Notes under the pieces: generated by a model
Database searches by the model: none
The model's input: only the letters and a program-made list of their open reading frames with translations
Told to the model about the DNA's origin: nothing
Source: Reichenbachiella ulvae
GTDB taxonomy: Bacteria; Bacteroidota; Bacteroidia; Cytophagales; Cyclobacteriaceae
Length of the DNA stretch: 64,000 bases
Direction of reading: 5' to 3'
Assembly (NCBI RefSeq): GCF_025833875.1
Contig: NZ_JAOYOD010000001.1
Location: forward strand, 5,119,501 to 5,183,500
Part shown: positions 53,141-62,257 of the stretch, piece by piece
Numbering within the stretch: the first letter of the stretch is position 1
How the letters are laid out: each line of letters starts with the position of its first letter
Position numbers and translations under genes: made by a program

Positions 53141-53857
53141 ATGGAAAAGTTAGATCCGAATTGGTTAACAGAACACCTGATTGATTTTGAATACAAGAAA
53201 TATACCTTGCTGGCTTATCTCAAATCAGTGAAGGAAAAGTTTCATCATCAGCTGCTTTATCCTCAGTTAGGAGAGTTGATTTTTCATTACAGAAATTTGC
53301 TTCGCATTAAGGAAAACAAATCGATCATCTATGATCAGTTTCCTAAACTACCCACCCACGTGGATTTAGAAAACCTCAGTATCAACTATCAGAAACTGGT
53401 TGATGATGATGAGTTGATGAAGGAGCTGTCAGACATTATCGAGTTTTCTTTACCCAATATTGACCGAACAATTCAGTATGGAAGGGAGCTTTATGATTTC
53501 GTGGAGGAGAACCTTATCATCAGTGATGTCGGTCTGATGCCGATCTATCGACACGAGGGCTACATGCTATTGACAGAGGAGGACAATAGACAACTCAAGG
53601 TCTTTCGCTACAAAGTCTCGCTGATCGAGCGTGAAAAGGAAAACTGGACGCGGGTGGATACGACTTTCATCGCCACGGAGATCAAGTCGATCACCAATAC
53701 AGTCAATAAAATCAAACTAAAGTTGATCGAGCAGGTGCAAGAGCTGCCCAATCCTGCGACTTATCTCTTTACGAGCAAGTGGAATTTCCCTATCGAAGAG
53801 ACGGTTTTGCCGATTGCCAAACGTTGGCTGATCAAAGAAGTGGGGAGAGCGGCTTAA
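53141..53857 (+). CDS. conserved-looking protein of unknown function
   Basis: 238 residues, soluble, no signal peptide or membrane helix; rich in charged residues and helical in composition. Recognisable segments are YKKYTLLAYLKSVKEKFHH, the middle ISDVGLMPIYRHEGYMLL and YLFTSKWNFPIEETVLPIAK near the end. I do not recognise the family. Codon use and composition resemble its neighbours, so it is a real gene. The toxin gene on the other strand ends one base after its stop. Confidence 0.65.
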   Translation: MEKLDPNWLTEHLIDFEYKKYTLLAYLKSVKEKFHHQLLYPQLGELIFHYRNLLRIKENKSIIYDQFPKLPTHVDLENLSINYQKLVDDDELMKELSDIIEFSLPNIDRTIQYGRELYDFVEENLIISDVGLMPIYRHEGYMLLTEEDNRQLKVFRYKVSLIEREKENWTRVDTTFIATEIKSITNTVNKIKLKLIEQVQELPNPATYLFTSKWNFPIEETVLPIAKRWLIKEVGRAA

Positions 53858-53858
53858 T

Positions 53859-54191
53859 TTATTTTTTTCTGTCTTCTAACTTTTTAGGATCTTGACTAGT
53901 ATGAAATACATCAGTGATAATGATGAAATTACTATCTGAGTGGTATTCGTAAATTAGTTTGTAACTGGCTATAATAAGATATCTACTTTCTTGTCCAATT
54001 TCTAAAAGAAGGGGTTCTATTTGACCAGATTCAGGAAAATCTAGAAGTTGATTGACTCTTTTGAAAATATCGTCAACTAATTTAATTGCCGGAGAACTGG
54101 ATTTTTCTCTGAATGAGATGTACTCATAAATTTCATCAAGACAGCCTAAAGCAAATGGAGTCCATTTTATAGAAAGCCTATGATTGGGCAT
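53859..54191 (-). CDS. ParE/RelE-family toxin
   Basis: 110 residues with the family pattern: an N-terminal strand-helix (LSIKWTPFALGCLDEIYEYI), a second helix (KLVDDIFKRVNQLLDFPESGQ) and C-terminal strands (RYLIIASYKLIYEYHSD, IIITDVFHTSQDPKKL). ParE members poison gyrase, RelE members cut mRNA; the sequence does not decide, but the arginine in the R-Y-L-I strand is present. It overlaps the antitoxin gene by 14 bases. Confidence 0.85.
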   Translation of the reverse strand: MPNHRLSIKWTPFALGCLDEIYEYISFREKSSSPAIKLVDDIFKRVNQLLDFPESGQIEPLLLEIGQESRYLIIASYKLIYEYHSDSNFIIITDVFHTSQDPKKLEDRKK

Positions 54192-54429
54192 GTTTACTTT
54201 TGAAATACTCCTGAGCTTCTTCTTGAGTGATTAATTGATTATCTCTTATGGCTTCTTGTGAGTAGCTGTTGCGCTTAAGAAACTCCTCTTTTGTGAATGG
54301 TCTTAACTTATTCTCATAAGTTTTGGCTTTTCCTAGCGACAGAAGATTTTTGATAGCTTCAACTAGTTGGGCATCATCCAGTTTATCAATTTCAGATTTT
54401 ATGAATTCTTTTTCTGACTCAAGATTCAT
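54178..54429 (-). CDS. antitoxin of the ParE/RelE-type pair
   Basis: 83 residues, charged and mostly helical (SEKEFIKSEIDKLDDAQLVEAI), with the C-terminal half (FTKEEFLKRNSYSQEAI, ITQEEAQEYF) likely wrapping the toxin. It resembles small antitoxins common in Bacteroidota. A DNA-binding part is not obvious. It is called antitoxin mainly by position directly upstream of and overlapping the toxin gene. Confidence 0.75.
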   Translation of the reverse strand: MNLESEKEFIKSEIDKLDDAQLVEAIKNLLSLGKAKTYENKLRPFTKEEFLKRNSYSQEAIRDNQLITQEEAQEYFKSKHAQS

Positions 54430-54496
54430 TGTTAATAGTTTTTAATAAAGATAACCAAACTCACTCAATTAAAACTTACTTCAAAAGTCGGTAACA

Positions 54497-54526
54497 AAAA
54501 AGCGCAACAATCTGTCGCGCTTTTCT
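54497..54526 (-). terminator. terminator of glyA-tatC-rpiB
   Basis: Stem AAAAGCGC with GCGCTTTT, extended by ACA/TGT after one mismatch, with a T-run on the minus strand. It is about 30 bases beyond the rpiB stop. Confidence 0.75.
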
Positions 54527-54556
54527 AATGTCTCTTTTATGGAATCTTGCCGCTAA

Positions 54557-54988
54557 TTAAGAACAGCTGATCTTGTTGACTCTGGTTTGGTGCCTTCCTC
54601 CTTCGAATTCGGTAGTAAGGAAAGTGTCGATCATAGCGGTAGCTTTTTCGAGAGAAACGAATCGTGCAGGAATACAGATGATGTTGGCATCATTGTGCAA
54701 ACGGATCAGTTCTGCTACTTCCACTTCCCAGCATAGTCCAGCACGGATGCCCTGGTGTTTGTTGGCCGTGATGGCTACTCCGTTGGCACTGCCACAGATG
54801 AGAATGCCATATTCGTTTTTGCCTCCCTCGATAGACTCTGCCAATGGGTGTACTTGATCTGGGTAATCTACAGAGTCTGGTGAGTTAGGACCAAAATCCT
54901 GTACTTCATGACCAAGCTCCTGTAGATGCTTTACCAGGTCTCCCTTATATTCAAATCCGGCGTGATCACCGCCAATTGCAATTTTCAT
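54557..54988 (-). CDS. rpiB: ribose-5-phosphate isomerase B
   Basis: Interconverts ribose-5-phosphate and ribulose-5-phosphate. 143 residues with the N-terminal IAIGGDHAGFEYK, the catalytic cysteine C65 in ILICGSANG and the basic residues in GIRAGLCWEVEVA. The C-terminus GRHQTRVNKI is typical. It is the last gene of an operon with tatC (11 bases upstream) and glyA. Confidence 0.93.
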   Translation of the reverse strand: MKIAIGGDHAGFEYKGDLVKHLQELGHEVQDFGPNSPDSVDYPDQVHPLAESIEGGKNEYGILICGSANGVAITANKHQGIRAGLCWEVEVAELIRLHNDANIICIPARFVSLEKATAMIDTFLTTEFEGGRHQTRVNKISCS

Positions 54989-54999
54989 TTTATCTTTCT

Positions 55000-55851
55000 T
55001 TATGCTCCGAACAATTCTTTTTCTCTCTTCTTATACGCTCTTTTAGATACTGCGATGCTGATTTGGTACAAACCTATCAGCGGTATCGCGATCAAGACCT
55101 GACTGAAAGGATCAGGGGGTGTCAATAACGCTCCAAGGAAAAATATCACTACTACTCCATGTTTTCTATAGGTCTTCATGAGTTGAGGAGTGATAATTCC
55201 CGATTTAGTCAAAAACATTACCACCATAGGTAGCTGAAATAGCAATCCGCAAGCCAATACCAAAGTGGTGACGGTTGACACATAAGATACGATATCAAAC
55301 TCGTTGAGGATACTAGGGTCAATTTGGTAATTGGATAAGAAATTGACACTAAGGGGGGTCAGGATCAAATACCCGAAGGTTACTCCAATCATAAATAGCA
55401 AACTCACCCAAAATACAGCCCCTCTGGCGACTTTTTTCTCATTGATGTATAAACCGGGACTGATAAATCGCCAGATCTCCCAAAAGGCGTAAGGGAAAGC
55501 AAAAACTATCCCTACCGCAAAAGAGGAGACGATGTGCATGGTGAACTGACCAGTCATCTGTCTACTCTGTAGAATAAAAGGAAGCTCGTCTATGCATATC
55601 GCCTGGGTATCCAGAAGTTCTCCGAGTTGACAAAGCCACTGATAAGTCCAGAAATCCACTCTGGATGGTCCTAGTATGATCATACCGAAGACGACCTCTT
55701 TAGATAGAAAAGCTGCGATGGTAAATATCGCAATGGCTACAAAAGCCCGGATGATGTGCCAACGCAACTCTTCGAGATGATCGAGGAAGGACATTTCTAT
55801 CACATCCTTCTCATCATCTTCATTCCTTTGATCCAATGGGAGGTTTGACAT
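55000..55851 (-). CDS. tatC: Sec-independent protein translocase subunit TatC
   Basis: Membrane receptor of the twin-arginine export pathway, 283 residues with six helices. Conserved features are MSFLDHLEELRWHIIRA at the start and FAFPYAFWEIWRFISPGLY with the key F-P-x-x-x-x-E-x-W pattern. An extra 60-residue periplasmic loop after helix 1 (CQLGELLDTQAICIDELPF) is typical of Bacteroidota TatC. No tatA or tatB is in this window. Confidence 0.95.
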   Translation of the reverse strand: MSNLPLDQRNEDDEKDVIEMSFLDHLEELRWHIIRAFVAIAIFTIAAFLSKEVVFGMIILGPSRVDFWTYQWLCQLGELLDTQAICIDELPFILQSRQMTGQFTMHIVSSFAVGIVFAFPYAFWEIWRFISPGLYINEKKVARGAVFWVSLLFMIGVTFGYLILTPLSVNFLSNYQIDPSILNEFDIVSYVSTVTTLVLACGLLFQLPMVVMFLTKSGIITPQLMKTYRKHGVVVIFFLGALLTPPDPFSQVLIAIPLIGLYQISIAVSKRAYKKREKELFGA

Positions 55852-55854
55852 GTT

Positions 55855-57144
55855 TTATACCAAAGAAGCCAACTGAGTGTAAAGAGGGAATTCTTTCATC
55901 CAGTTGTTTACCTCTGCCTTTACTTCAGTGATTTTGTCTTCATTATCCAGGTTCATCAATACCGTATCGATCAACTCTACCACGCGATCCATTTCAGTTT
56001 CTTTCATACCTCTAGAAGTGATCGCAGCTGTACCTACGCGGATACCTGAAGTAACGAATGGAGAACGCTCGTCGAATGGAACCATGTTTTTGTTCACAGT
56101 AATCTCAGCTTTAACTAAGCCGTTTTCAGCATCTTTACCAGTGATTCCTTTTGATCCTAGATCGATCAGCATCAAGTGGTTGTCTGTACCACCAGAGATG
56201 AGGTTGTAGCCTCTCTTAACGAAGGCTTCAGCCATTACAGAAGCGTTTTTCTTCACTTGCAGTACATAGTCCATGTATTCATCAGAAAGCGCCTCGCCGA
56301 AAGCAATAGCTTTAGCTGCAATGATATGTTCCAAAGGTCCACCTTGAGTACCTGGGAATACGCCTGAATCCAGGATTGATGACATCATTCTAACTACTCC
56401 TTTTGGAGTTTTCAATCCCCATGGGTTCTCAAAATCTTCGCCCATCAAGATCATGCCGCCTCTAGGGCCTCTTAGCGTCTTGTGAGTCGTAGTAGTCACG
56501 ATGTGGCAGTGTGGCATTGGGTCAGCAAGTAGACCTCTCGCGATCAACCCAGATGGGTGGGAGATATCTGCTAATAGCAAAGCGTCCACTGAGTCAGCGA
56601 TTTCTCTGAATCTCTTATAGTCCCAATCTCTTGAGTAAGCCGAAGCTCCACAGATGATCAGTTTAGGTTGTACTTCTTTGGCTTTTGCTTCGACTTTGTC
56701 CATGTCGATTAGGCCAGTTTCTTTTTCTACACCGTAGAAGTTGGCATTGAAGTACTTGCCAGAAATATTCACAGGCGAGCCGTGAGATAGGTGACCACCA
56801 TGAGACAGGTCAAATCCTAAAACAGCATCACCAGGCTTAAGGCAAGCCAAAAACACAGCTGCATTGGCTTGAGCCCCAGAGTGAGGTTGTACGTTGACCC
56901 ATGCAGCACCGAATAGTTCTTTCGCTCTTTCTCTTGCTATATCTTCGATCGTATCGACCACTTCGCATCCACCATAGTATCTTTTACCAGGGAGTCCTTC
57001 GGCATATTTGTTGGTCAGAACCGTGCCAGCCGCTTCCATTACCTGTGGCGAAACAAAGTTTTCTGAAGCGATAAGTTCGATACCGCTTTCTTGTCTTTCT
57101 CTTTCTTTTTCGATTAGGTTGAATACCTCAAGATCTCTCTGCAT
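55855..57144 (-). CDS. glyA: serine hydroxymethyltransferase
   Basis: PLP enzyme that interconverts serine and glycine and loads tetrahydrofolate with one-carbon units. 429 residues from the ATG used; the frame runs 18 codons further, but those codons overlap the promoter. It has [13 protein letters not shown], the PLP lysine K222 in [14 protein letters not shown] and [12 protein letters not shown]. tatC begins 3 bases after its stop. Confidence 0.96.
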   Translation of the reverse strand: MQRDLEVFNLIEKERERQESGIELIASENFVSPQVMEAAGTVLTNKYAEGLPGKRYYGGCEVVDTIEDIARERAKELFGAAWVNVQPHSGAQANAAVFLACLKPGDAVLGFDLSHGGHLSHGSPVNISGKYFNANFYGVEKETGLIDMDKVEAKAKEVQPKLIICGASAYSRDWDYKRFREIADSVDALLLADISHPSGLIARGLLADPMPHCHIVTTTTHKTLRGPRGGMILMGEDFENPWGLKTPKGVVRMMSSILDSGVFPGTQGGPLEHIIAAKAIAFGEALSDEYMDYVLQVKKNASVMAEAFVKRGYNLISGGTDNHLMLIDLGSKGITGKDAENGLVKAEITVNKNMVPFDERSPFVTSGIRVGTAAITSRGMKETEMDRVVELIDTVLMNLDNEDKITEVKAEVNNWMKEFPLYTQLASLV

Positions 57145-57167
57145 GATATATTGATTTCTATGAGGCG

Positions 57168-57198
57168 CAAATTTAGAAGAAGCCCTGATATTAAGCAA
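57168..57198 (-). promoter_or_regulatory. Bacteroidota-type promoter of glyA-tatC-rpiB
   Basis: On the minus strand TTG (57196-57198) is followed after 20 bases by TAAATTTG (57168-57175), a perfect -7 element, 23 bases before the glyA ATG. This supports the shorter glyA start. Confidence 0.65.
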
Positions 57199-57410
57199 AG
57201 AATTGAGCTACAGTGGGATGATTTAGATGGATAAAATATTTCAGTCTAAAATTGTGAATCTAGCATTTATGGCTTAGTCTTATAACAATTTTTTAAATAG
57301 CACAGGCAACGTTTAATTCTACGAGATAAAAGTTAATCAGCGATAGTTGGTTTAATTGGTTTTTTCCCTTCCAACAAGGCTATTTAAAATGTGATTCTTG
57401 ATATGTACAG

Positions 57411-59744
57411 ATGACTCCAGTGGACGCGAAATATAGTCTTTTAAAGATTGTAAAGGATCCCATCTTGCGGATAGCCCGTGATGGGGAGGTGCTGGAATTT
57501 CATTTTCATGAAAATGGAGATCCTGCATTGATTGCTTTGGATTTTGGGGAAAAGAAATTGTCAGAGCATTTTTTCCTAGAAGAGATGATGGAGGCCGTGG
57601 AGGTCTGTCTGGAGACTGGTGAGTCTCAGTCTGCTTATTTTACATTGACCCACTTGGGCAGCAGAAAGCACTATGAAGTTCTCATAGAGCAGCATGATGA
57701 AGATGAGGTCCTGGCCATTGTCAAGGAGATCACAAAAAAGAAGCAAAGAGAAAATGAACTCATAGAGTATTATGACCTGCTTCAGAATATCTATGAAGGC
57801 ACAGCCACTACTACTGGTACGGATTATCTCGACCAGCTTACTCATCAGCTATCTAAGGCATTAAAAGCTGACTATACGGCTATCTGCCTAATTGATACCA
57901 GAAAGGACCTGCTTGAAACCGTATCCATCAATTTTGCTGGCAGCAAGGTTGATAATGTGGTTTGGGATTTGGAAGATTCTCCCTTCGAGCAGGTTTTGGA
58001 ACATTCTTATTTGGAGATCAAGCAAGGATTCAAAAATAAATTCCCAGAGTTCGAATTGAACAAGGGACATATTTTTAACGGCTTCATCGGTGTACCGCTT
58101 TATTACAATCATATGTTTGGTGAGCCGATTGGATTTATGTTCGCCCTGTATGAGCAAGCTCTGGTACTTGGTAAACACAATGAAAAGATTCTTCAGATTT
58201 TCTCAGCACGAGCTGCTGCAGAGCTCGAAAGAGTAGAAGGCCAGAAGAAATTAGAGTATAGTGAAAATAGATTCAAGGCACTCTATAACAATACGCCGGC
58301 ATTTTTCAGTTCTACTAACAAAGTAGGAGTTGTGATTGAAGTAGGAGACTATTTTCTGGAGAAAACCGGATATATCCGGCGCGAAGTGATTGGCAGAAAG
58401 GCCATTGAGTTTTTGACTCCACAGTCTCAAAAGGTTGGTCTCAAGATACTTCCAAAGTTTATAAAGAGGGGATATTGCAAAGATGTCGCCTTGGAGTTTG
58501 TGAAGAAGAATGGACAGATCATGGAGATGATGATGTCTGCCACTACTATTCGTGACGATCGAGGAAGGTTTGTCAAAAACATCATGAATCTCAACGATGT
58601 GACTCATCTGCGAAGGGTGGAAAGAGAACTTCGGAAAAGTGAGGAGCGAGTCATTCATGCTGCCAACCGATACCAGTCCTTATTTGATAACTCACCAGTT
58701 GGGATCATCATACATACAGACGGCATCATCAAACATGTCAATGCGGAAACCATTCGCCTGGCCAGAGGTAATAGCATTTATGATTTCATTGGCAAAAAAG
58801 CTTTAAGTTTTGTACATCCAGAGTCCAAAGCTGTGGCTCAAGAACGGATTGACAAGATCTACCAAACCAAAAGCCCACATCGTAACGAGCAAAAGTTTTT
58901 GTGTGTGGACGGTTCTGTAATCGAGGTGGAGGCCATGGGTACTCTGATTGATTATGAGGGGAAACCGTCTGTGCAAATTGCCTTTTATGATATTTCGGAT
59001 AGGAAGAATGCTGAAAGGAGGATTCTCGAAAGGGATAAAGAGTTAGAAAGGCTGAATGAAAGTTTGGCACGGCAGAACAATCAATTGGAAGAATTTGCAC
59101 ATATCGCCTCTCACAATCTGCGAGCTCCAATTACCAATATGCTTTCCCTGATCAAAATCAGGGAGGTAGACCCAAGTCTAGCGACTCAGGAATTTGTGTG
59201 GGACAATCTGGGTAAAACCGTGAGAAATCTGGATGAAACGATCATAGAATTAAACGATGTAGTCAAGACTTCCTGGGAACTGGATAAACAGAGGAAAGAA
59301 TTGCATTTTCAAGAGGTTCTTGAGCGAATTCTTAATAATATTGTCGACCAAATCGCAAAGGCCAATGCGGAGTTTGTAATTGACTTTACTTTGTCTGCGA
59401 TCTTTTACCCAAAGATATATCTGGAGAGTATTCTGCAGAATTTGGTGACCAATGCCATCAAGTATCGTGATCCAAAAAGAAATGCTGTGATTAAGATAAA
59501 CACTTGGGAAAAGAATGGACGAGGTTATCTTTCAATCGAGGATAATGGGCTTGGGATTGATTTGGATATGCATGGTTCTAAACTATTTGGGTTGAGAAGG
59601 ACATTTCATGCTAATTCTGATGCGAGGGGTGTTGGATTGTTTATTACTAAAGCTCAAATCGAATCCTTGGGAGGTGGTATTAAAGTGGAAAGTCAAGTAG
59701 GGAAGGGGACTAAGTTTATTATTGATTTTGGGACATTAAGTTGA
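57411..59744 (+). CDS. PAS/GAF-domain sensor histidine kinase
   Basis: Cytoplasmic multi-sensor kinase of 777 residues, without transmembrane helices. Order: an N-terminal region with PAS-like features (1-110), a GAF domain (about 125-275), two PAS domains (about 285-400 and 415-530, with NSPVGIIIHTDG and IAFYDISDRKNAE), a coiled coil, the phospho-acceptor H568 in IASHNLRAP and the ATPase domain (NLVTNAIKYRD, DNGLGIDL, RGVGLFITKAQ). The HNLRAP form is common in Bacteroidota kinases. A single-domain response regulator follows after 36 bases and is the likely phosphate acceptor. The signal is unknown. Confidence 0.9.
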   Translation: MTPVDAKYSLLKIVKDPILRIARDGEVLEFHFHENGDPALIALDFGEKKLSEHFFLEEMMEAVEVCLETGESQSAYFTLTHLGSRKHYEVLIEQHDEDEVLAIVKEITKKKQRENELIEYYDLLQNIYEGTATTTGTDYLDQLTHQLSKALKADYTAICLIDTRKDLLETVSINFAGSKVDNVVWDLEDSPFEQVLEHSYLEIKQGFKNKFPEFELNKGHIFNGFIGVPLYYNHMFGEPIGFMFALYEQALVLGKHNEKILQIFSARAAAELERVEGQKKLEYSENRFKALYNNTPAFFSSTNKVGVVIEVGDYFLEKTGYIRREVIGRKAIEFLTPQSQKVGLKILPKFIKRGYCKDVALEFVKKNGQIMEMMMSATTIRDDRGRFVKNIMNLNDVTHLRRVERELRKSEERVIHAANRYQSLFDNSPVGIIIHTDGIIKHVNAETIRLARGNSIYDFIGKKALSFVHPESKAVAQERIDKIYQTKSPHRNEQKFLCVDGSVIEVEAMGTLIDYEGKPSVQIAFYDISDRKNAERRILERDKELERLNESLARQNNQLEEFAHIASHNLRAPITNMLSLIKIREVDPSLATQEFVWDNLGKTVRNLDETIIELNDVVKTSWELDKQRKELHFQEVLERILNNIVDQIAKANAEFVIDFTLSAIFYPKIYLESILQNLVTNAIKYRDPKRNAVIKINTWEKNGRGYLSIEDNGLGIDLDMHGSKLFGLRRTFHANSDARGVGLFITKAQIESLGGGIKVESQVGKGTKFIIDFGTLS

Positions 59745-59780
59745 TAAGTACAGACCATTAATTTATATTAGAATCACATT

Positions 59781-60173
59781 ATGGGTAAATTAAAGAAGGT
59801 AGCAGTAATAGATGATGATCAGGTATTTCAATTGATTATCAAGAAGCAGATCGAAATGAACAATTTCGAGTGTGAGATTCTTAGCTTTTTCAATGGTCAG
59901 GAGGCTTTTGATTTTTTTCAACAGAATGTTGGGAATGAAGAAGCACTGCCAGAGTTAGTGATGTTGGATGTGAATATGCCCGTGAAGAACGGATGGGATT
60001 TCTTGCAGGATTATCAAACCCTGCCTTCAGAAATGCGATCTAAAATCAAGCTTTACATGGTTACTTCCTCAGTAATCCAGTCTGATATTGATAAGGCAAA
60101 CGACAATGAAAATATTATTTCTTTTGTCAGTAAGCCTATCACTAATGAGAAGTTAGCAGAGATATTTGTTTAA
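59781..60173 (+). CDS. single-domain response regulator
   Basis: 130-residue receiver with the acidic cluster IDDD (10-13), phospho-acceptor D63 in MLDVNMPVKNGW, the TSS switch and K118 in FVSKPI. There is no output domain, so it acts by protein contact or in a phosphorelay with the preceding kinase. Its stop overlaps the stop of the convergent nucleoid-protein gene by four bases. Confidence 0.92.
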   Translation: MGKLKKVAVIDDDQVFQLIIKKQIEMNNFECEILSFFNGQEAFDFFQQNVGNEEALPELVMLDVNMPVKNGWDFLQDYQTLPSEMRSKIKLYMVTSSVIQSDIDKANDNENIISFVSKPITNEKLAEIFV

Positions 60174-61195
60174 CTCTCTTCGTGAAAGTACAGGGTGTAA
60201 TAGTTTAGCTTCTTTTCAGGATCAAAGCCTTTGATGATCTTTTCACGATTGCCATGTACATAAACGTGAAAATTCTTGTCAAGCTTGATGACTGAGCGAA
60301 TGAATCTTTTTGTGTTTTTGATGGCAGGCTTGGAGATGTCGAATTGATCAGCATCCATGTCTGGATTTTCTTCTACTTTTCTTTCCTGAAAATTCTCAAA
60401 ACGATCGATTAGCTCGGGGCTTTGGAGCACTTTTTCCTCAAAATCCTGTTGATTGAAGAAGTTGTTTTCCTTTAGGTAGTCGATAGATTCATTTACAAAG
60501 GATAGCTTATCTGGCTTTTCCTGAGGTTCAAAAGCCTCTTGCGCAAATTCCTGGATGTTGTTGATTAGGTTTTGAGTGTGAAAGTATTCGTCTCTGATTT
60601 TCTCAAGCCCCAAGAAGTCGTTTTGCCAATATTGGGCACTGCTCTTTTTGTTGGTGATGTCAACCATTAGCACTCTATAGCCGCTTTCCTTTTCGGTATT
60701 AAAAATCAATACTCCTTTGTCCAGTTTGTTGATGCTGATTCCTTCATCCGAAATAATGTTGAAATCATTGCCCTGGCCCATGATTTTGATATAGGTCTCT
60801 TTATTTTCAACCTTGAACATGCCGATGACATCAGTCACTTCATCATCAATTACACAATCCTCAAAGTGACAAACCAAAAAGTCACCCTCTTTGATGTTTT
60901 GATGCTGTGATTGTGCAGATAGAAAAGATGCCAGCCTGATAGAATGGTCATAGAGTCTTTCTGGATTGTCGAAAATCTCCCCGACTAATCGATATACTTC
61001 ATTCTCTTCTTCCTCTTTTTCAGTTAGGAATTGATAGCGCTCCTCTTCTTTGAACGATTTGAAGAAATATTTTACTAATAGTTGATTCAAATCATCATCT
61101 AGGGAGTCTATGCTCCCTGTAGATGTAATTAAACCTTCATCGGCAATTTTGTGAATGACCAGTTGGCTGAGTTGTACTTCAGAAGAAATGACCAT
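60170..61195 (-). CDS. nucleoid-associated protein (NdpA/YejK-like)
   Basis: 341 residues. The N-terminal VIHKIADEGLI segment, the FLVCHFEDCVIDDEVTDVIGMFKVEN block and the acidic interior match the nucleoid-associated NA37/YejK family. The middle QYWQNDFLGLEKIRDEYFHTQNL is typical of Bacteroidota members. It binds DNA in the nucleoid; its exact role is unclear. It stands between the signalling pair and the sugar operon. Confidence 0.8.
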   Translation of the reverse strand: MVISSEVQLSQLVIHKIADEGLITSTGSIDSLDDDLNQLLVKYFFKSFKEEERYQFLTEKEEEENEVYRLVGEIFDNPERLYDHSIRLASFLSAQSQHQNIKEGDFLVCHFEDCVIDDEVTDVIGMFKVENKETYIKIMGQGNDFNIISDEGISINKLDKGVLIFNTEKESGYRVLMVDITNKKSSAQYWQNDFLGLEKIRDEYFHTQNLINNIQEFAQEAFEPQEKPDKLSFVNESIDYLKENNFFNQQDFEEKVLQSPELIDRFENFQERKVEENPDMDADQFDISKPAIKNTKRFIRSVIKLDKNFHVYVHGNREKIIKGFDPEKKLNYYTLYFHEES

Positions 61196-61231
61196 AATTC
61201 GTAATTAATTTTCACGAAGATAGCCGAAAGA

Positions 61232-62257
61232 TTATTTTCTGTATTCTCCAGTTCGAATGTTTTCCATCCACTGACCATTTTCAAGATACCAATCTACTGT
61301 TTTGGCCAGACCTTCTTCGAATTGAACAGATGGTTTCCAGTCTAATTCTTTGGAGATTTTGGTAGAATCAATGGCATATCTCATATCATGCCCAGCCCTG
61401 TCTTTTACAAAGGTGATGAGCTTCTCAGAGTGTCCTTTTTCTCTGCCTAGTTTCTCATCCATCACTTTGCAAAGTGTTTTTACCAGATCAATATTCTTCC
61501 ACTCATTGAAGCCGCCTATATTGTAGGTGTCGCCTCTTTTTCCCTTGTGAAAAATTGCGTCAATAGCTGTCACATGGTCGTGAACAAAAAGCCAATCTCG
61601 CACGTTGACCCCCTCTCCGTATATTGGAAGCGGCTTCTCATCTAGAATGTTTTGAATACATACCGGGATTAGCTTCTCTGGAAATTGATTAGGGCCGTAA
61701 TTGTTGGAGCAGTTAGATACTACTATCGGCAATTTGTAGGTATTGGCATAGGCTCTAACGAAGTGGTCTGAGCTTGCTTTAGATGCTGAATAGGGCGACT
61801 GAGGATCGTAAGATGTGGTTTCCAGAAAGAATTCGCCGTCTTTTAAAGATCCATATACTTCATCAGTGGATACATGATAGAATAGATGAGCATCTAAATC
61901 ATCTGCCCAATATGATTTGGCCGCATTTAATAAATTCACGGTCCCTATTACATTTGTGTTTACAAATGCCAGAGGATCCTCAATAGATCTATCTACATGA
62001 GATTCTGCTGCAAGGTGAATTACGTCTGTGATTTGCTTATCCTTGAATAATGCATCAATAAATGTGGCATCACAAATATCACCTTGTATGAACTCATAAT
62101 TGCTGTTAACAATATCTGAGATATTCTCTTTATTGCCTGCGTAAGTAAGTTTATCCAGATTGATTATTTGATAATCAGTGTATTGATTTGAGAAATACCT
62201 CACTACATGTGATCCGATGAATCCAGCACCACCTGTGATTAGGATTGATTTTTTCAT
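61232..62257 (-). CDS. rfbB: dTDP-glucose 4,6-dehydratase
   Basis: Makes dTDP-4-keto-6-deoxyglucose for rhamnose and other deoxysugars. 341 residues with the NAD motif GGAGFIGSH (9-17), the catalytic TDE at 131-133 and Y156/K160 in SPYSASKAS. It overlaps the galE stop by four bases. rfbA, rfbC and rfbD are not seen in this window and would lie elsewhere. Confidence 0.95.
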   Translation of the reverse strand: MKKSILITGGAGFIGSHVVRYFSNQYTDYQIINLDKLTYAGNKENISDIVNSNYEFIQGDICDATFIDALFKDKQITDVIHLAAESHVDRSIEDPLAFVNTNVIGTVNLLNAAKSYWADDLDAHLFYHVSTDEVYGSLKDGEFFLETTSYDPQSPYSASKASSDHFVRAYANTYKLPIVVSNCSNNYGPNQFPEKLIPVCIQNILDEKPLPIYGEGVNVRDWLFVHDHVTAIDAIFHKGKRGDTYNIGGFNEWKNIDLVKTLCKVMDEKLGREKGHSEKLITFVKDRAGHDMRYAIDSTKISKELDWKPSVQFEEGLAKTVDWYLENGQWMENIRTGEYRK

